64,000 bases of DNA, from positions 1 to 64,000 of the forward strand of contig JBKCNM010000031.1 in assembly GCA_046297395.1 (NCBI GenBank), written 5' to 3'. Numbering within the stretch: the first letter of the stretch is position 1; each line of letters starts with the position of its first letter. Made by a program: the position numbers and the translations under genes. Shown here piece by piece: positions 27,475-37,059 of this stretch. Below the pieces are notes generated by a model. The model was given only the letters and a program-made list of their open reading frames with translations. It was not told the origin of the DNA and searched no databases. Source of the DNA: JBEICQ01 sp046297395. Its GTDB lineage: Bacteria > Bacteroidota > Bacteroidia > UBA4408.

Positions 27475-29043
27475 TTATTTAAGCGTTTCAAGTGCTTTTT
27501 TCGCCTTTTCATTAGCCGGATCAAGTTCAGCAACTTTTAGCCAATACTCCTTCGCTTTTGCCTTGTCTGTTTGAAAATAATAAGCACCAAGATAAAGATT
27601 GGCTTCGAGCAAATCTCTTTTGTTTTTCTCAACATCAGACACTAAGGGTATATATTTCTCATACCAGACTTTAGCCAGTCCTGCTTTTGAATCTTTATCA
27701 ATCTGGGTATTTGCTTTGGCTCTCCAGAGATAACCCTGAGGCAGTTTGGGCGAAAGTGCAATCACTGAACCAAAGCAGGTATCCGCCTTTACATAATTCC
27801 CCATGCTAAAATAGCTTTTTCCGAGGGTGTAGTGATCATTGGCATTGACACTTTTGCCGGAGGCAATCTTTTTTTCGGCATACATGATGGCATCTTCAAA
27901 CTTTTTTTGCTTGTAGGATGCGTTGGCCATTTCACCATAAATTTCCTGCTTGGTACTATCCATGGAAAGTGCCGTTTTATAGCTTATCAGCGCCAAAGAA
28001 TCTTTCCCGTTTTTGTAGAATATTCTTCCCTGGTATTCGAAGTCAGATGCAATAATTTTGGTTTTTTCATTTCCTGCACGGGAGAAAAATTTATTGATGG
28101 CATTTAGCGCAGCAGGATTGTCACCTTTTTCGCAAAGTGAATACGCAAGAAGTCGATTCAGGATATTGCTCGTGGTATCTTCTTTCTGAATCTGTGTAAT
28201 CTGTTGAATGGCCTCCGAATAATCCTTGCTCAGAAAGATAAAGGATGCGTATCGTTTACGGGCATCCATGTTATTCCCTGATAACTCCAGAAAGCGTTTG
28301 TATTTTGCTTTAGCCATTTCAAACTTTTTGGCCAGGTAATACACCTCTGCCTGCTCACGGTAAGCGGGGGCAAACATGGAGTCTATTTTTGCTGCTTTTG
28401 TATACAATTCAAAGGCCAGGGGATAATTTTTTGATCGTCCGTACAGCTTTCCCTGTCTCAGAATGGCAGTAACGGAATTGGGATCCAGTTTCTCTGCCTG
28501 CTTATAGTTCTCAATGGCTTTATTGCCATCCTGCTTTTCCTGATAAGCATCTCCCAAGAGGTTATAAACCTCAGGATTTTTAGGATCCATTTTTTGCGCT
28601 GATTGTAGTAGCCCAAGAGCAACATCGGGATCTTTTTTATCGCTTACCAAATAAGCCTCGGCAATGCGACAATACAATCCTGCATCCTTGCCTCCGGAAA
28701 GTTTTATGGCGTTGTCGAAAAGTGTTTTTGCTTCTTCGCTTTTTCCGTTTTGCCATTGAATTTTGCCAAGTCCCGCATAGTTGTATGCAAAAGATGGTTG
28801 CACCTGTGTTCCCTTTTGATAATGGGTTTGGGCAGAGTCGAACATATCCTGTCTAAAAAACACTTCGCCCAGGTAAAAGCAATGAATCCCTGAAGTAGAT
28901 TCTATCATGCGAAGTTGTCTGAGCATTTTTTCAGATTCAGAGAACTGTTCATTTTCCATGAAACGAATGGCCTGCTTGAGGTTTTGGGCTTGGGCGAATC
29001 CCGTTAAAAATGGGATGAGTAGTAGGTACCTGAAGATTTTCAT
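27475..29043 (-). CDS. Tetratricopeptide repeat protein, exported
   Basis: 522 residues with a signal peptide (RYLLLIPFLTGFAQAQ). The mature protein is about twelve TPR units; clear ones include PSFAYNYAGLGKIQWQNGKS, PEVYNLLGDAYQEKQDGNKA and SMFAPAYREQAEVYYLAKKF. TPR superhelices mediate protein contacts. It lies 12 bp after a PstS-like lipoprotein gene. In other Bacteroidota such TPR genes end ExbD/TonB/PstS-like operons, which would suggest envelope energy coupling, but no ExbB/D or TonB is seen here. Confidence 0.88.
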   Translation of the reverse strand: MKIFRYLLLIPFLTGFAQAQNLKQAIRFMENEQFSESEKMLRQLRMIESTSGIHCFYLGEVFFRQDMFDSAQTHYQKGTQVQPSFAYNYAGLGKIQWQNGKSEEAKTLFDNAIKLSGGKDAGLYCRIAEAYLVSDKKDPDVALGLLQSAQKMDPKNPEVYNLLGDAYQEKQDGNKAIENYKQAEKLDPNSVTAILRQGKLYGRSKNYPLAFELYTKAAKIDSMFAPAYREQAEVYYLAKKFEMAKAKYKRFLELSGNNMDARKRYASFIFLSKDYSEAIQQITQIQKEDTTSNILNRLLAYSLCEKGDNPAALNAINKFFSRAGNEKTKIIASDFEYQGRIFYKNGKDSLALISYKTALSMDSTKQEIYGEMANASYKQKKFEDAIMYAEKKIASGKSVNANDHYTLGKSYFSMGNYVKADTCFGSVIALSPKLPQGYLWRAKANTQIDKDSKAGLAKVWYEKYIPLVSDVEKNKRDLLEANLYLGAYYFQTDKAKAKEYWLKVAELDPANEKAKKALETLK

Positions 29044-29055
29044 CTAAATGTGTAT

Positions 29056-29994
29056 TTATTCTGTTTTGATTAAACGGATGGGTGCTTGTATGGGAACCAT
29101 GCCTGATTTTAGGATGATGCGCTGTCCTTTTTCTCCTGCCATAAACGATACAAATCCTGTTCCAAGGCCTGCTCTTGCTTCGCGACTCACAGCTAACATT
29201 TTGCGTATCAACGGGTATTTCTTCAATGCAAGATAGGCCTGGTACGGTCTATAGTATTCCATTCCGTCGGCTTCTGCAACACCCATCAGTTTTACCTTGT
29301 TCAAAAAACTTTCCACGGCCGGATCATCCCTGTCGCTGATCCAATTTACGCTGATTACTCCGATTGTTCCGGGATGGTTTTGCACATAATCGATGACTTC
29401 CTGATTGGAAGTAAGGGCAAAGCAATTGGATCCGAATTGTTCGTTTTTTTCGAGCAAAAGATTCTTCAAGTAAAAAGCATTGGCTGATTTGGGATGATCA
29501 AAAATTAATTTTACGGGCATGGCCGGGTTATGGGCATCAAGTTCATTCCAGCGAATGCCTGGTGTATGAAGAATTTTTCGCAAATCATCGAGACTTATTG
29601 TGGAATCCGGAAAATCTTTATTCACTACAAGGGCAATTCCATCAGAAGCCAATGTGGTAATTCTCGGGCGGATTTTGAGCGAATCAAAAACCGATTTTTC
29701 ATATGCATCGGGTTCTCTGCAAACCACAATAAACCTTGCGGTATCTCGCAGCAGTCTGAGATAGGCCTCCTCCTGAGGAACAAATTCGAGCTTGATGTTG
29801 GCCCGCTTATACAAGGCTTTAAACACATATGCCTGGGTATCCATGATGGGTTTGTACGACTCATCCGCAAGAACCAAAATGTTTCCCGAGGTGGTGGTAT
29901 CGGCAGGGCCATTGAATGAGGCTTGTCCGCAGCCCGAAAGCAGACTTACGAAAACAAAAAAGAGAGCAATACTGAAAATGCCTGAACGATTCAC
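29056..29994 (-). CDS. PstS-like periplasmic substrate-binding lipoprotein
   Basis: 312 residues. Lipobox SLLSGCG (Cys about 22). A type II periplasmic-binding fold follows (ILVLADESYKPIMD, VVNKDFPDSTISLDDLRKIL, GTIGVISVNWISD), as in phosphate-binding PstS. No PstC, PstA or PstB gene is nearby, and the neighbours are a TPR protein and a small membrane protein, so it may not be a classic phosphate importer. It overlaps the 77-residue gene by four bases. Confidence 0.85.
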   Translation of the reverse strand: MNRSGIFSIALFFVFVSLLSGCGQASFNGPADTTTSGNILVLADESYKPIMDTQAYVFKALYKRANIKLEFVPQEEAYLRLLRDTARFIVVCREPDAYEKSVFDSLKIRPRITTLASDGIALVVNKDFPDSTISLDDLRKILHTPGIRWNELDAHNPAMPVKLIFDHPKSANAFYLKNLLLEKNEQFGSNCFALTSNQEVIDYVQNHPGTIGVISVNWISDRDDPAVESFLNKVKLMGVAEADGMEYYRPYQAYLALKKYPLIRKMLAVSREARAGLGTGFVSFMAGEKGQRIILKSGMVPIQAPIRLIKTE

Positions 29995-30224
29995 TTTTGT
30001 GACAATCCTTTTTTTACTCTGATTAGCCTGTATGTTAACCAGCTGCGATAACCTGCATATACCAATACCAAAATACCGATGAGTTTTTTATTTGCACCCA
30101 ATACTTCGCTAAAAGCAGGAGTAAAAACCAGGGCGAGACCTATAAACAGGTAAATGATAACCATTACGCCACCCACATAGATGGCAATGTTTCGGAGTCC
30201 TTTATTCTTATCTTCAGTTGACAT
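29991..30224 (-). CDS. Small two-helix membrane protein
   Basis: 77 residues: charged N-terminus, two membrane helices (about 14-34 and 45-62) and a basic tail. No known function. ATGA overlap with the PstS-like gene implies translational coupling, so it probably acts in the same envelope process. Confidence 0.72.
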   Translation of the reverse strand: MSTEDKNKGLRNIAIYVGGVMVIIYLFIGLALVFTPAFSEVLGANKKLIGILVLVYAGYRSWLTYRLIRVKKGLSQK

Positions 30225-30237
30225 TGACCGGGTTTAA

Positions 30238-31233
30238 TCAGGCATATTTGAGCACCTTCCCTGCCCTGATGCGGGTATTTTTTCCCATGCCGTTCAAACG
30301 CTGTAAGACACGCGCGCTGGTTCCGAGTTTTCGGGCAACTGATGCAAGAGTGTCTCCTTTGCGAACTTTATAATATTTTATACCACCTGCGGCAGTTGAG
30401 CGATCCTTCCTGCCCTTTCCCCAGTAATCAAAGAATGACTTGGTGATTACAAGCTCGTTGGAAACGAGACAATGATCTTCAAATGAGATGAGTTTTTCGG
30501 GATCGATGGGATATCCCTTAAACCTGACTTCGAAATGCAGATGGCTGCCAAGTGAATGACCGGTATTTCCTCCTAATCCAATCAGGGTACCTGCTTCAAC
30601 ATGCTGACCGGCATAAACCTCCAATCGGGAGAGATGTGCATAAATGGTTTCCAGTCCATTCTTATGCCGAATCATCACAACATAACCAAAGGTGGGACTG
30701 CGACGGGCAATTCTCACTGTTCCCTCAAAAGCACACTTCACGGAATCGCCGGTTTCGAGGTCGATGTCTACCCCACAATGATAACGGTGCCAACGGGGAC
30801 CGAAGCCTGAGGTTTTTTCTCCTGGAAAAGGATGATGATAATCGCAGAGATGTTCATCCTGCATCCTGATGACCACCGTATCAGGGATGGAGCTCAGTTC
30901 AATTTTGTAAGGATTAACATTTACGCTATCGGTTAAACCTGTTGCATCGTAATCCGGATCCTCAGTGTATATATCTGTTTCGTTGATATCGAATACCGGA
31001 TCGGTGAAAAATGGCATGCTGGTAATGACATTCCTGAAGGAAGTATCTCTTGAAGGGCTCTGTACTATGCGGCGTGCACGGGATTTTTTGTAGTAGGTTC
31101 CGCGCTTCTTTCCAGTGGCACCATAAGATTTTACTGACTTGCGCTTCCCTTTTGTTTTTTCATAAGAAAATCCTGTCATGCTAAAAAGCATGAGAACAAA
31201 AAGCAATAACCTTATGATATACAGGCGCTTCAT
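30238..31233 (-). CDS. LysM and M23-family peptidoglycan endopeptidase
   Basis: 331 residues from the ATG at 31233, which starts the signal peptide (MKRLYIIRLLLFVLML); an ATG at 31272 is less likely. The M23 zinc site shows HCGVDID and SHLHFEV (about 175-255), preceded by GFGPRWHRYH. A LysM domain closes the protein (YYKVRKGDTLASVARKLGTS, about 285-331). A basic, low-complexity stretch (KGKRKSVKSYGATGKKRG) follows the signal peptide. It should cut peptide cross-links in peptidoglycan, either during growth or for insertion of large envelope complexes such as the T9SS. Confidence 0.92.
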   Translation of the reverse strand: MKRLYIIRLLLFVLMLFSMTGFSYEKTKGKRKSVKSYGATGKKRGTYYKKSRARRIVQSPSRDTSFRNVITSMPFFTDPVFDINETDIYTEDPDYDATGLTDSVNVNPYKIELSSIPDTVVIRMQDEHLCDYHHPFPGEKTSGFGPRWHRYHCGVDIDLETGDSVKCAFEGTVRIARRSPTFGYVVMIRHKNGLETIYAHLSRLEVYAGQHVEAGTLIGLGGNTGHSLGSHLHFEVRFKGYPIDPEKLISFEDHCLVSNELVITKSFFDYWGKGRKDRSTAAGGIKYYKVRKGDTLASVARKLGTSARVLQRLNGMGKNTRIRAGKVLKYA

Positions 31234-31314
31234 GAGGCGGGGCAAAGCTAAGAAAAAGCCCTGTAAACACAAATGGATTCAAACGGCTGACAATGAGATA
31301 TTTAAGTTATTTTG

Positions 31315-31620
31315 TCATTTTTTCAAGGGAAATTCCATACAGGATTTCACAGCAGAGAGGGGCAATGCTTGCCAAATGTGTGGGAAAGTGCCTGCGGATG
31401 ACTTTTCAAATCTCACATCAAGACCTGCGGGATCAATATGAAGGAGCCAAACCCAATCAAGGCCGGAAAAATGGCGTTGGATTACTCCGCTTAATTGCTC
31501 CTGCAGACAAGCATGAATAAAACCTTCTTCATTGAGGGAGTGGCAGCTGTAGATTCCTGATTGCAAGGCAAGATTCCAATCGGCGGGCAAAGCAAGATGA
31601 AGAATGGTTGTTTCAGGCAT
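31315..31620 (-). CDS. DUF952 family protein
   Basis: 101 residues. The family pattern is visible: LNEEGFIHACLQEQL, WLLHIDPAGLDVRFE and FPHIWQALPLSAV. DUF952 proteins share a fold with glutathione-related enzymes; their role is unknown. It overlaps the end of trpS by 8 bp. Confidence 0.85.
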   Translation of the reverse strand: MPETTILHLALPADWNLALQSGIYSCHSLNEEGFIHACLQEQLSGVIQRHFSGLDWVWLLHIDPAGLDVRFEKSSAGTFPHIWQALPLSAVKSCMEFPLKK

Positions 31621-32584
31621 AACCCAGTTTCAATCGCACTTCCAACAGCGTTTTCATGGCCACTTCAGCAGTTTTCTTCTCCCCCTCTGTAAGAAGCTTT
31701 TCCAGTTGAGGCAAGTCATTCATCAGGAACAAATACTGTTCTCTTTCTCTTTTAAATTTTGAAAGTATCAACTCAAAAAGCGCTTTTTTGGCATGGCCGT
31801 ATCCAAATCCTCCCGAAAGATAATTGTTCCTCATGTGGGCTACATCATCTGATGGTGCCAAAAGACTATAAAGCGCAAAAACGGTACAAGTGTCAGGGTT
31901 TTTGGGCAATTCAATCGGTGTACTGTCGGTAATGATGGATTTGATGACCTTGTCCAGTTGCTTTTCGGGCAGGAAGATATCAATGGTATTCTGATAGGAT
32001 TTTGACATTTTTTTTCCATCGATGCCGGGCACAACCATCACCCGGTTATCCACCATGGCCTCAGGAAGGGTGAATGTCTGTCCATACCTGTTGTTAAATG
32101 CGCTGGCAATATCCCTGGTGATTTCAAGGTGTTGCACCTGGTCTTTCCCTACCGGTACAAGGTCTGCCTGATAGAGAATAATATCTGCTGCCATGAGTAC
32201 AGGATAGGTAAACAAGCCTGCATTCACATCACTCAGCCTATCGGATTTATCCTTGAAGGAATGGGCATTTGCCAACATTGGATAGGGAGTAAAACAATTG
32301 AGGTACCAGGTTAACTCAGTCACTGCCGGAATGCGGCTTTGTCGGTAAAAAAAATTTTTTTTGGTATCGAGGCCGCATGCCATCCAGGCAGCCGCCACAG
32401 AGAGTGTATTTAGGCGACGAAGTTCAGGATCCTTCACTGTTGTGAGTGAGTGCAGATCGGCGATGAATAAAAAACTAACATTACCGGGCTGGTTTGCCAG
32501 AGCGATAGCCGGTTGAATGGCGCCCAGGATGTTTCCAAGATGTGGAATACCTGTACTTTGAATACCTGTGAGTACGCGTTTCAT
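31613..32584 (-). CDS. trpS: Tryptophan-tRNA ligase
   Basis: 323 residues, class I synthetase. The HIGH-like motif is GIPHLGNILGA (about 12-22), and the second signature is KKMSKS (about 194-199), with the conserved YPMLANAHSF and QVQHLEITRDIA around the tryptophan pocket. It charges tRNA-Trp. Its own -7 box (TATTTTTG) lies 8 bp before the ATG, and the divergent rocD gene starts 74 bp away. Confidence 0.97.
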   Translation of the reverse strand: MKRVLTGIQSTGIPHLGNILGAIQPAIALANQPGNVSFLFIADLHSLTTVKDPELRRLNTLSVAAAWMACGLDTKKNFFYRQSRIPAVTELTWYLNCFTPYPMLANAHSFKDKSDRLSDVNAGLFTYPVLMAADIILYQADLVPVGKDQVQHLEITRDIASAFNNRYGQTFTLPEAMVDNRVMVVPGIDGKKMSKSYQNTIDIFLPEKQLDKVIKSIITDSTPIELPKNPDTCTVFALYSLLAPSDDVAHMRNNYLSGGFGYGHAKKALFELILSKFKREREQYLFLMNDLPQLEKLLTEGEKKTAEVAMKTLLEVRLKLGYA

Positions 32585-32592
32585 GCAGCTTG

Positions 32593-32600
32593 CAAAAATA
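32593..32600 (-). promoter_or_regulatory. Candidate -7 box of trpS
   Basis: TATTTTTG on the minus strand, 8 bp before the trpS ATG, giving a very short 5' leader. No clear -33 TTTG at the right spacing. Confidence 0.45.
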
Positions 32601-32642
32601 AGGGAATCTATAAGCCCCGGTAAAAAAACAAGGTAATCTATC

Positions 32643-32650
32643 TACCTTTG
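32643..32650 (+). promoter_or_regulatory. Candidate -7 box of rocD
   Basis: TACCTTTG 8 bp before the rocD ATG; no good -33 box. Divergent from the trpS box. Confidence 0.45.
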
Positions 32651-32658
32651 TAAACGAA

Positions 32659-33900
32659 ATGAATCCAACACACTCCCTCACATCCCACACACTCGATGCC
32701 GCACAATATATGGCGCTCGAGAATAAGCACGGCGCACACAATTACCACCCATTGCCAGTGGTTATTCAGAAAGGTGAGGGCATCTTTATGTGGGATGTGG
32801 ACGGCAAAAAGTACTTTGATTTTTTAAGTGCATACTCTGCCGTAAATCAGGGACACTGTCATCCTCGCCTTTTGAAAGTACTTTCGGAACAAGCACATAC
32901 CCTTACCCTTACTTCACGCGCCTTTTACAATAATGTGTTGGGGCCTTACGAAAAATACATCACCGGGCTTTTTGGTTTCGACAAGGTATTGCCCATGAAT
33001 ACCGGAGTAGAGGGAGGCGAAACAGCAATCAAATTGGCCAGAAGATGGGGATATGAGAAAAAGAAAATTCAACCAAATCATGCACGCATTGTTTTTGCCT
33101 CAGGAAACTTCTGGGGTCGCACATTAAGTGCGATTTCTTCTTCCACCGATCCCAGCAGTTACGGCGGATTTGGTCCTTATATGCCCGGATTTGATGTGGT
33201 GCCATACAACGATATTCCTGCGCTGGAGCAGGCGCTATCCAACCCACTTGTTGCAGGTTTTATGGTGGAACCCATACAGGGAGAAGCCGGCGTTGTGGTT
33301 CCGGATTCGGGATATTTAAAGAAAGTGAGAGACATATGCGACCGTAACAAGGTACTTTTCATTGCAGATGAAATTCAAACCGGATTGGGCAGAACAGGAA
33401 AGATGCTTGCCTGTGATCATGAAGGCGTGAAACCCGATATTCTCATTTTGGGTAAAGCCCTGAGTGGTGGAATCATGCCTGTATCTGCCGTTTTATGTAA
33501 CGATGACATCATGCTCAATATCCAACCCGGAGAACATGGTTCAACCTATGGAGGCAACCCTCTGGCATGTGCAGTTGCCATGGAAGCACTACAAATATTA
33601 ACTGACGAAAATCTTTGTGAAAATGCTGCTGCCATGGGCAAGCTGCTTCATGCCGGTTTGCAGAAACTGCGTAAAGACATGGTGATTCATGTGAGGGGAA
33701 AAGGATTGTTTCAGGCAATTATCATCAAAGATCAACCGGGCAAAAACGCTTGGGATGTATGCATAAGATTGGCTGAAAACGGTTTACTTGCCAAACCAAC
33801 GCATGGTGATATCATCCGATTGGCACCACCACTTTGCATCAATGAACAACAGATGAAGGAAGCATTGGCATTGATGCATCAAACCTTTGATTCTTTCTGA
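32659..33900 (+). CDS. rocD: Ornithine aminotransferase
   Basis: 413 residues, class III PLP aminotransferase. The PLP Lys is in [17 protein letters not shown] (about 265), with [14 protein letters not shown] (the Asp that contacts the pyridine N) and [13 protein letters not shown]. The N-terminal [20 protein letters not shown] is specific to ornithine 5-aminotransferases, which link ornithine to glutamate semialdehyde and proline. It is followed by miaE 2 bp on. Confidence 0.95.
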   Translation: MNPTHSLTSHTLDAAQYMALENKHGAHNYHPLPVVIQKGEGIFMWDVDGKKYFDFLSAYSAVNQGHCHPRLLKVLSEQAHTLTLTSRAFYNNVLGPYEKYITGLFGFDKVLPMNTGVEGGETAIKLARRWGYEKKKIQPNHARIVFASGNFWGRTLSAISSSTDPSSYGGFGPYMPGFDVVPYNDIPALEQALSNPLVAGFMVEPIQGEAGVVVPDSGYLKKVRDICDRNKVLFIADEIQTGLGRTGKMLACDHEGVKPDILILGKALSGGIMPVSAVLCNDDIMLNIQPGEHGSTYGGNPLACAVAMEALQILTDENLCENAAAMGKLLHAGLQKLRKDMVIHVRGKGLFQAIIIKDQPGKNAWDVCIRLAENGLLAKPTHGDIIRLAPPLCINEQQMKEALALMHQTFDSF

Positions 33901-33902
33901 TC

Positions 33903-34484
33903 ATGCTCGGATTAAAGCTCAGAACCGACGAAAGATGGGCGAAGATGGCACAGCAAAACCTGGAGGAGTTGCTTACCGACCATGCCTACTGTGAACAAAA
34001 AGCTGCAAGCAATGCTATTTCTCTCATTGTACAATTTCCGGAGCACTCGGGAATGGTTCAAGAACTTACCGAAATCGCCAAAGAGGAACTTGAGCATTTC
34101 GGAAGGGTTCACCAGCTTATCATCGAAAGAGGCTTCACCTTTGGAAAAGAACGAAAAGACAATTATGTAAACGATATCCTCGCTTTTGTCCGCAAAGGAA
34201 TGGGGCGCGAGGTCTATTTGGCTGACCGCTTGCTGTTTGCTGCCATGATAGAAGCCCGCAGCTGCGAAAGATTTAAATTGCTTTCTGAGACCATAGATGA
34301 GGTAAGTTTGCGGGATTTTTATCGTGACTTAATGGCCAGCGAGGCTGGACATTATACTACCTTCATCAAGCTGGCGAAAACATATACCTCCGGCATAGAC
34401 ATTGATGCACGATGGAAGGAATTTCTGGCCTATGAAAATGAAGTCATTCAGCGTTATGGTCAGGGTGAGACCATGCACGGTTAA
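33903..34484 (+). CDS. miaE: tRNA-2-methylthio-N6-isopentenyladenosine hydroxylase
   Basis: 193 residues, ferritin-like four-helix bundle. Diiron ligands sit in HAYCEQKAASNA, EIAKEELEHFGRVH, EARSCERF and SEAGHYTTF. MiaE hydroxylates ms2i6A37 in certain tRNAs using oxygen, after MiaA and MiaB (not in this window). Cotranscribed with rocD. Confidence 0.93.
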   Translation: MLGLKLRTDERWAKMAQQNLEELLTDHAYCEQKAASNAISLIVQFPEHSGMVQELTEIAKEELEHFGRVHQLIIERGFTFGKERKDNYVNDILAFVRKGMGREVYLADRLLFAAMIEARSCERFKLLSETIDEVSLRDFYRDLMASEAGHYTTFIKLAKTYTSGIDIDARWKEFLAYENEVIQRYGQGETMHG

Positions 34485-34490
34485 GCATCA

Positions 34491-34820
34491 TCAGGGTTTT
34501 AGTTTGGGATTAGACTGATGGCGATTGCTGTCGCGTTGTGTTTTTTTCTCCAGGTTTAACCTAAAAGCATCTTCAAGATTAACACCTGTTTGATTGGCCA
34601 AACAAATGAGCACAAATAACACATCGGCCATTTCATCCGGCAGGCTTTTTTTCAGGTCAGATTCTTTGCTGCTCTGCTCTCCATAGGTGCGGGCCATGAT
34701 GCGCGCCAATTCACCCACTTCTTCCATCAGAAGAGTCATGTTGGTAAGCTCAGAAAAATATCTAACTCCATGGGTTTTTATCCATGTGTCAACCTGCTGT
34801 TGTGCGTCCTGAATAGTCAT
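34491..34820 (-). CDS. MazG-family nucleotide pyrophosphohydrolase
   Basis: 109 residues. LMEEVGELARIMARTYG and DEMADVLFVLICLANQTG carry the acidic Mg2+ ligands of the MazG fold, which hydrolyses (d)NTPs to NMPs to clean the pool. It is the short single-domain form. Convergent with miaE, 6 bp between stops, and last in the gldB-to-mazG run. Confidence 0.88.
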   Translation of the reverse strand: MTIQDAQQQVDTWIKTHGVRYFSELTNMTLLMEEVGELARIMARTYGEQSSKESDLKKSLPDEMADVLFVLICLANQTGVNLEDAFRLNLEKKTQRDSNRHQSNPKLKP

Positions 34821-34886
34821 AGGAGTTGTATTGGTGTTTGCTTTGGCTACCGGTATGGAAGGTGGCAGAAAAAAATTGTCGCTTGT

Positions 34887-35462
34887 CTAATCCAGTTCCG
34901 CCACACCTCCGGAAACCACAAATTTCATCATCTCTGCAGCATGGGCTTTGATGGGTGTAATATTCTCTCTTTTTACCACAAACAAGGCGCCGGTAATCGC
35001 ATAGGAGAAAGGAACATAAACAGCCACTTTCTCTTTATTGATTCCCAATTCACTGAGATCCTCTGCCGTTACAAAACCAAATCTTTCCATCAGGGGATTT
35101 TCTGAGACCCTAATTAATACAGGCTGATTAAAGCGTTTTTTTTGACCTACAAAAGCGCCGAGCAAATCTTTTACTGAAGAGTAAACAGTTTTGATCAATG
35201 GGGCTCTTTCAATGAGTTTATCCAGCGATTGAAAGACGGGTTTGAAAATAAAACTGTTCCCTATAACACCAATGGTGATAAGCCCTAACACCACAAGCAA
35301 TACTCCCAGGATGGGATCTACCAAAGGATGTACATGAATTTGTAGATAATCCATGATGCTACCCACGGTTACAATCAATTTCAGAATGACATAAACGGTA
35401 ATAAAAATTGGCACTGCGAAGAGAGTACCTTGGAAAAAATAGATAATAATTTTACGAATCAT
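34887..35462 (-). CDS. DUF502 family membrane protein
   Basis: 191 residues. Two membrane helices (about 7-28 and 48-68), then a soluble domain with IKTVYSSVKDLLGAF and VAVYVPFSYAITGALFVV, typical of DUF502. Function unknown; members occur with envelope and gliding genes in Bacteroidota. Twelve bp downstream of pyrH. Confidence 0.85.
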   Translation of the reverse strand: MIRKIIIYFFQGTLFAVPIFITVYVILKLIVTVGSIMDYLQIHVHPLVDPILGVLLVVLGLITIGVIGNSFIFKPVFQSLDKLIERAPLIKTVYSSVKDLLGAFVGQKKRFNQPVLIRVSENPLMERFGFVTAEDLSELGINKEKVAVYVPFSYAITGALFVVKRENITPIKAHAAEMMKFVVSGGVAELD

Positions 35463-35473
35463 GTTTATTGAAT

Positions 35474-36181
35474 TTAGAATTCCACCAGCGTTCCTATGGC
35501 TTCACCTGAAACGATGCGTAACAAATTACCCGGCTTGTTCATGTCGAAGACGATGATGGGTAGTTTGTTTTCGTTGCAAAGTGTGAATGCTGTCATGTCC
35601 ATTACATTCAGGTTTTTTTCATACACCTCGGAGAATGAAATGGTTTCGTAACGGGTGGCCAGAGGGTCCTTTTCAGGATCGGCATTGTATATGCCATCAA
35701 CCCTGGTTCCTTTCAGGATGACATCGGCTTCAATTTCTATTGCACGGAGAGATGCAGCTGTATCTGTAGTGAAGTAGGGATTTCCAGTACCTGCACCAAA
35801 TATCACCACCCTTCCTTTTTCCAGGTGACGGACGGCTCTTCTTCGGATGAAGGGTTCGCAAATCTGTTCCATTTTAATGGCAGACAACAAACGGGTTTTT
35901 ACCTGTATGGTTTCGAGGGCACTTTGCAGGGCCATGCTGTTAATTACTGTTGCAAGCATGCCCATGTAATCTCCTTGAACACGATCCATGCCTCCTTCCG
36001 TAGCCTGTATTCCTCTGAAGATGTTCCCGCCACCAATGACAACTGCCACCTCTAGCCCTTTTTCTACGATTTGCTGAATGTCGAGGGCGTACTGGTTAAG
36101 CCGGGAGGAATCAATCCCAAACTGTTTATCTCCCATGAGGGATTCACCGCTGAGCTTAAGTAATATTCTTTTGTATTTCAT
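35474..36181 (-). CDS. pyrH: Uridylate kinase
   Basis: 235 residues from the ATG at 36181 ([17 protein letters not shown]); an ATG at 36202 adds seven atypical residues. [11 protein letters not shown] and [17 protein letters not shown] mark the amino-acid-kinase fold of bacterial UMP kinase, which makes UDP from UMP for pyrimidine synthesis. Confidence 0.97.
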   Translation of the reverse strand: MKYKRILLKLSGESLMGDKQFGIDSSRLNQYALDIQQIVEKGLEVAVVIGGGNIFRGIQATEGGMDRVQGDYMGMLATVINSMALQSALETIQVKTRLLSAIKMEQICEPFIRRRAVRHLEKGRVVIFGAGTGNPYFTTDTAASLRAIEIEADVILKGTRVDGIYNADPEKDPLATRYETISFSEVYEKNLNVMDMTAFTLCNENKLPIIVFDMNKPGNLLRIVSGEAIGTLVEF

Positions 36182-36232
36182 GTCCGATGTATGCAGATGC
36201 AAAGTAATCCATTTACAAATAAAAGTGGAGAA

Positions 36233-37057
36233 TTATTTTGTTGCATTTTTATTTTGCACATATGCTGATACGAAAATGCTGATTTCGTAAAGTATATAAA
36301 GTGGTGCGGCTACCAGTAACTGGGAAGTGATATCGGGTGAAGGTGTAATCACTGCCGCCACCAGAAGAATAACTACAATACTATGTTTTCGGTAGGTTCT
36401 GAGAAAGGCAGGTCCAACCAGCCCCAGCAAACTGAGGAAATAAATGAGCACCGGGAGCTGAAAAACCAAACCTGAAGCAAAAGTGATGGTGGTTACCGTA
36501 GAGATAAATGACTCCACTTCTATCATATTACTTACGGTAGGACTCACCTGGTAGCCAGAAAGGAAATTAACCGACAGAGGTGTGATGACATAATATCCAA
36601 AAAGAATGCCTGCGAGAAACAATAATGAGACAAAAAAAATCAGGCTTCTGGAAAAGTGCAATTCAGTTTGTTTGAGGGCGGGTTTAATAAAACTCCAAAT
36701 CTGAAATACGATATAGGGAAATGAGAGGATTATTCCTCCGACGATGGAAACCCAGATGTGCATGGTAAATTGACCTGCAAGCGTAGTGCTGACAAGTTTG
36801 AAGTCGGGAGTGCTCATGCACAGTGCTTCGCCCATTCCCAGGGTATGCGAAAAGCTACAAAGTGCCCTGTAGGTAATAAAATTGGGATTGGCAGGTGCGA
36901 AAATGATGCCGTCGAAAATAAAATCTTTTTGAAGAAAAATAATAATGGCAGCCACAACCACGGCCATGGCTCCGCGGACCAGATGCCAACGCAAATCCTC
37001 GAGGTGATCGAGGAAGGACATTTCTCCCGGATTTTTATTTTTTCCGAACAGGGCCAA
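36233..37057 (-). CDS. tatC: Sec-independent translocase subunit TatC
   Basis: 274 residues with six membrane helices. MSFLDHLEDLRWHLVRG is the conserved cytoplasmic start that binds twin-arginine signals, and FEFSLIF-like helix regions follow; SFPYIVFQIWSFIKPAL is a core signature. TatC exports folded proteins. TatA/B are not in the window. It starts 2 bp after the enoyl-CoA-hydratase-like gene and is linked to gldB-gldC. Confidence 0.96.
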   Translation of the reverse strand: MALFGKNKNPGEMSFLDHLEDLRWHLVRGAMAVVVAAIIIFLQKDFIFDGIIFAPANPNFITYRALCSFSHTLGMGEALCMSTPDFKLVSTTLAGQFTMHIWVSIVGGIILSFPYIVFQIWSFIKPALKQTELHFSRSLIFFVSLLFLAGILFGYYVITPLSVNFLSGYQVSPTVSNMIEVESFISTVTTITFASGLVFQLPVLIYFLSLLGLVGPAFLRTYRKHSIVVILLVAAVITPSPDITSQLLVAAPLYILYEISIFVSAYVQNKNATK

Positions 37058-37059
37058 AC

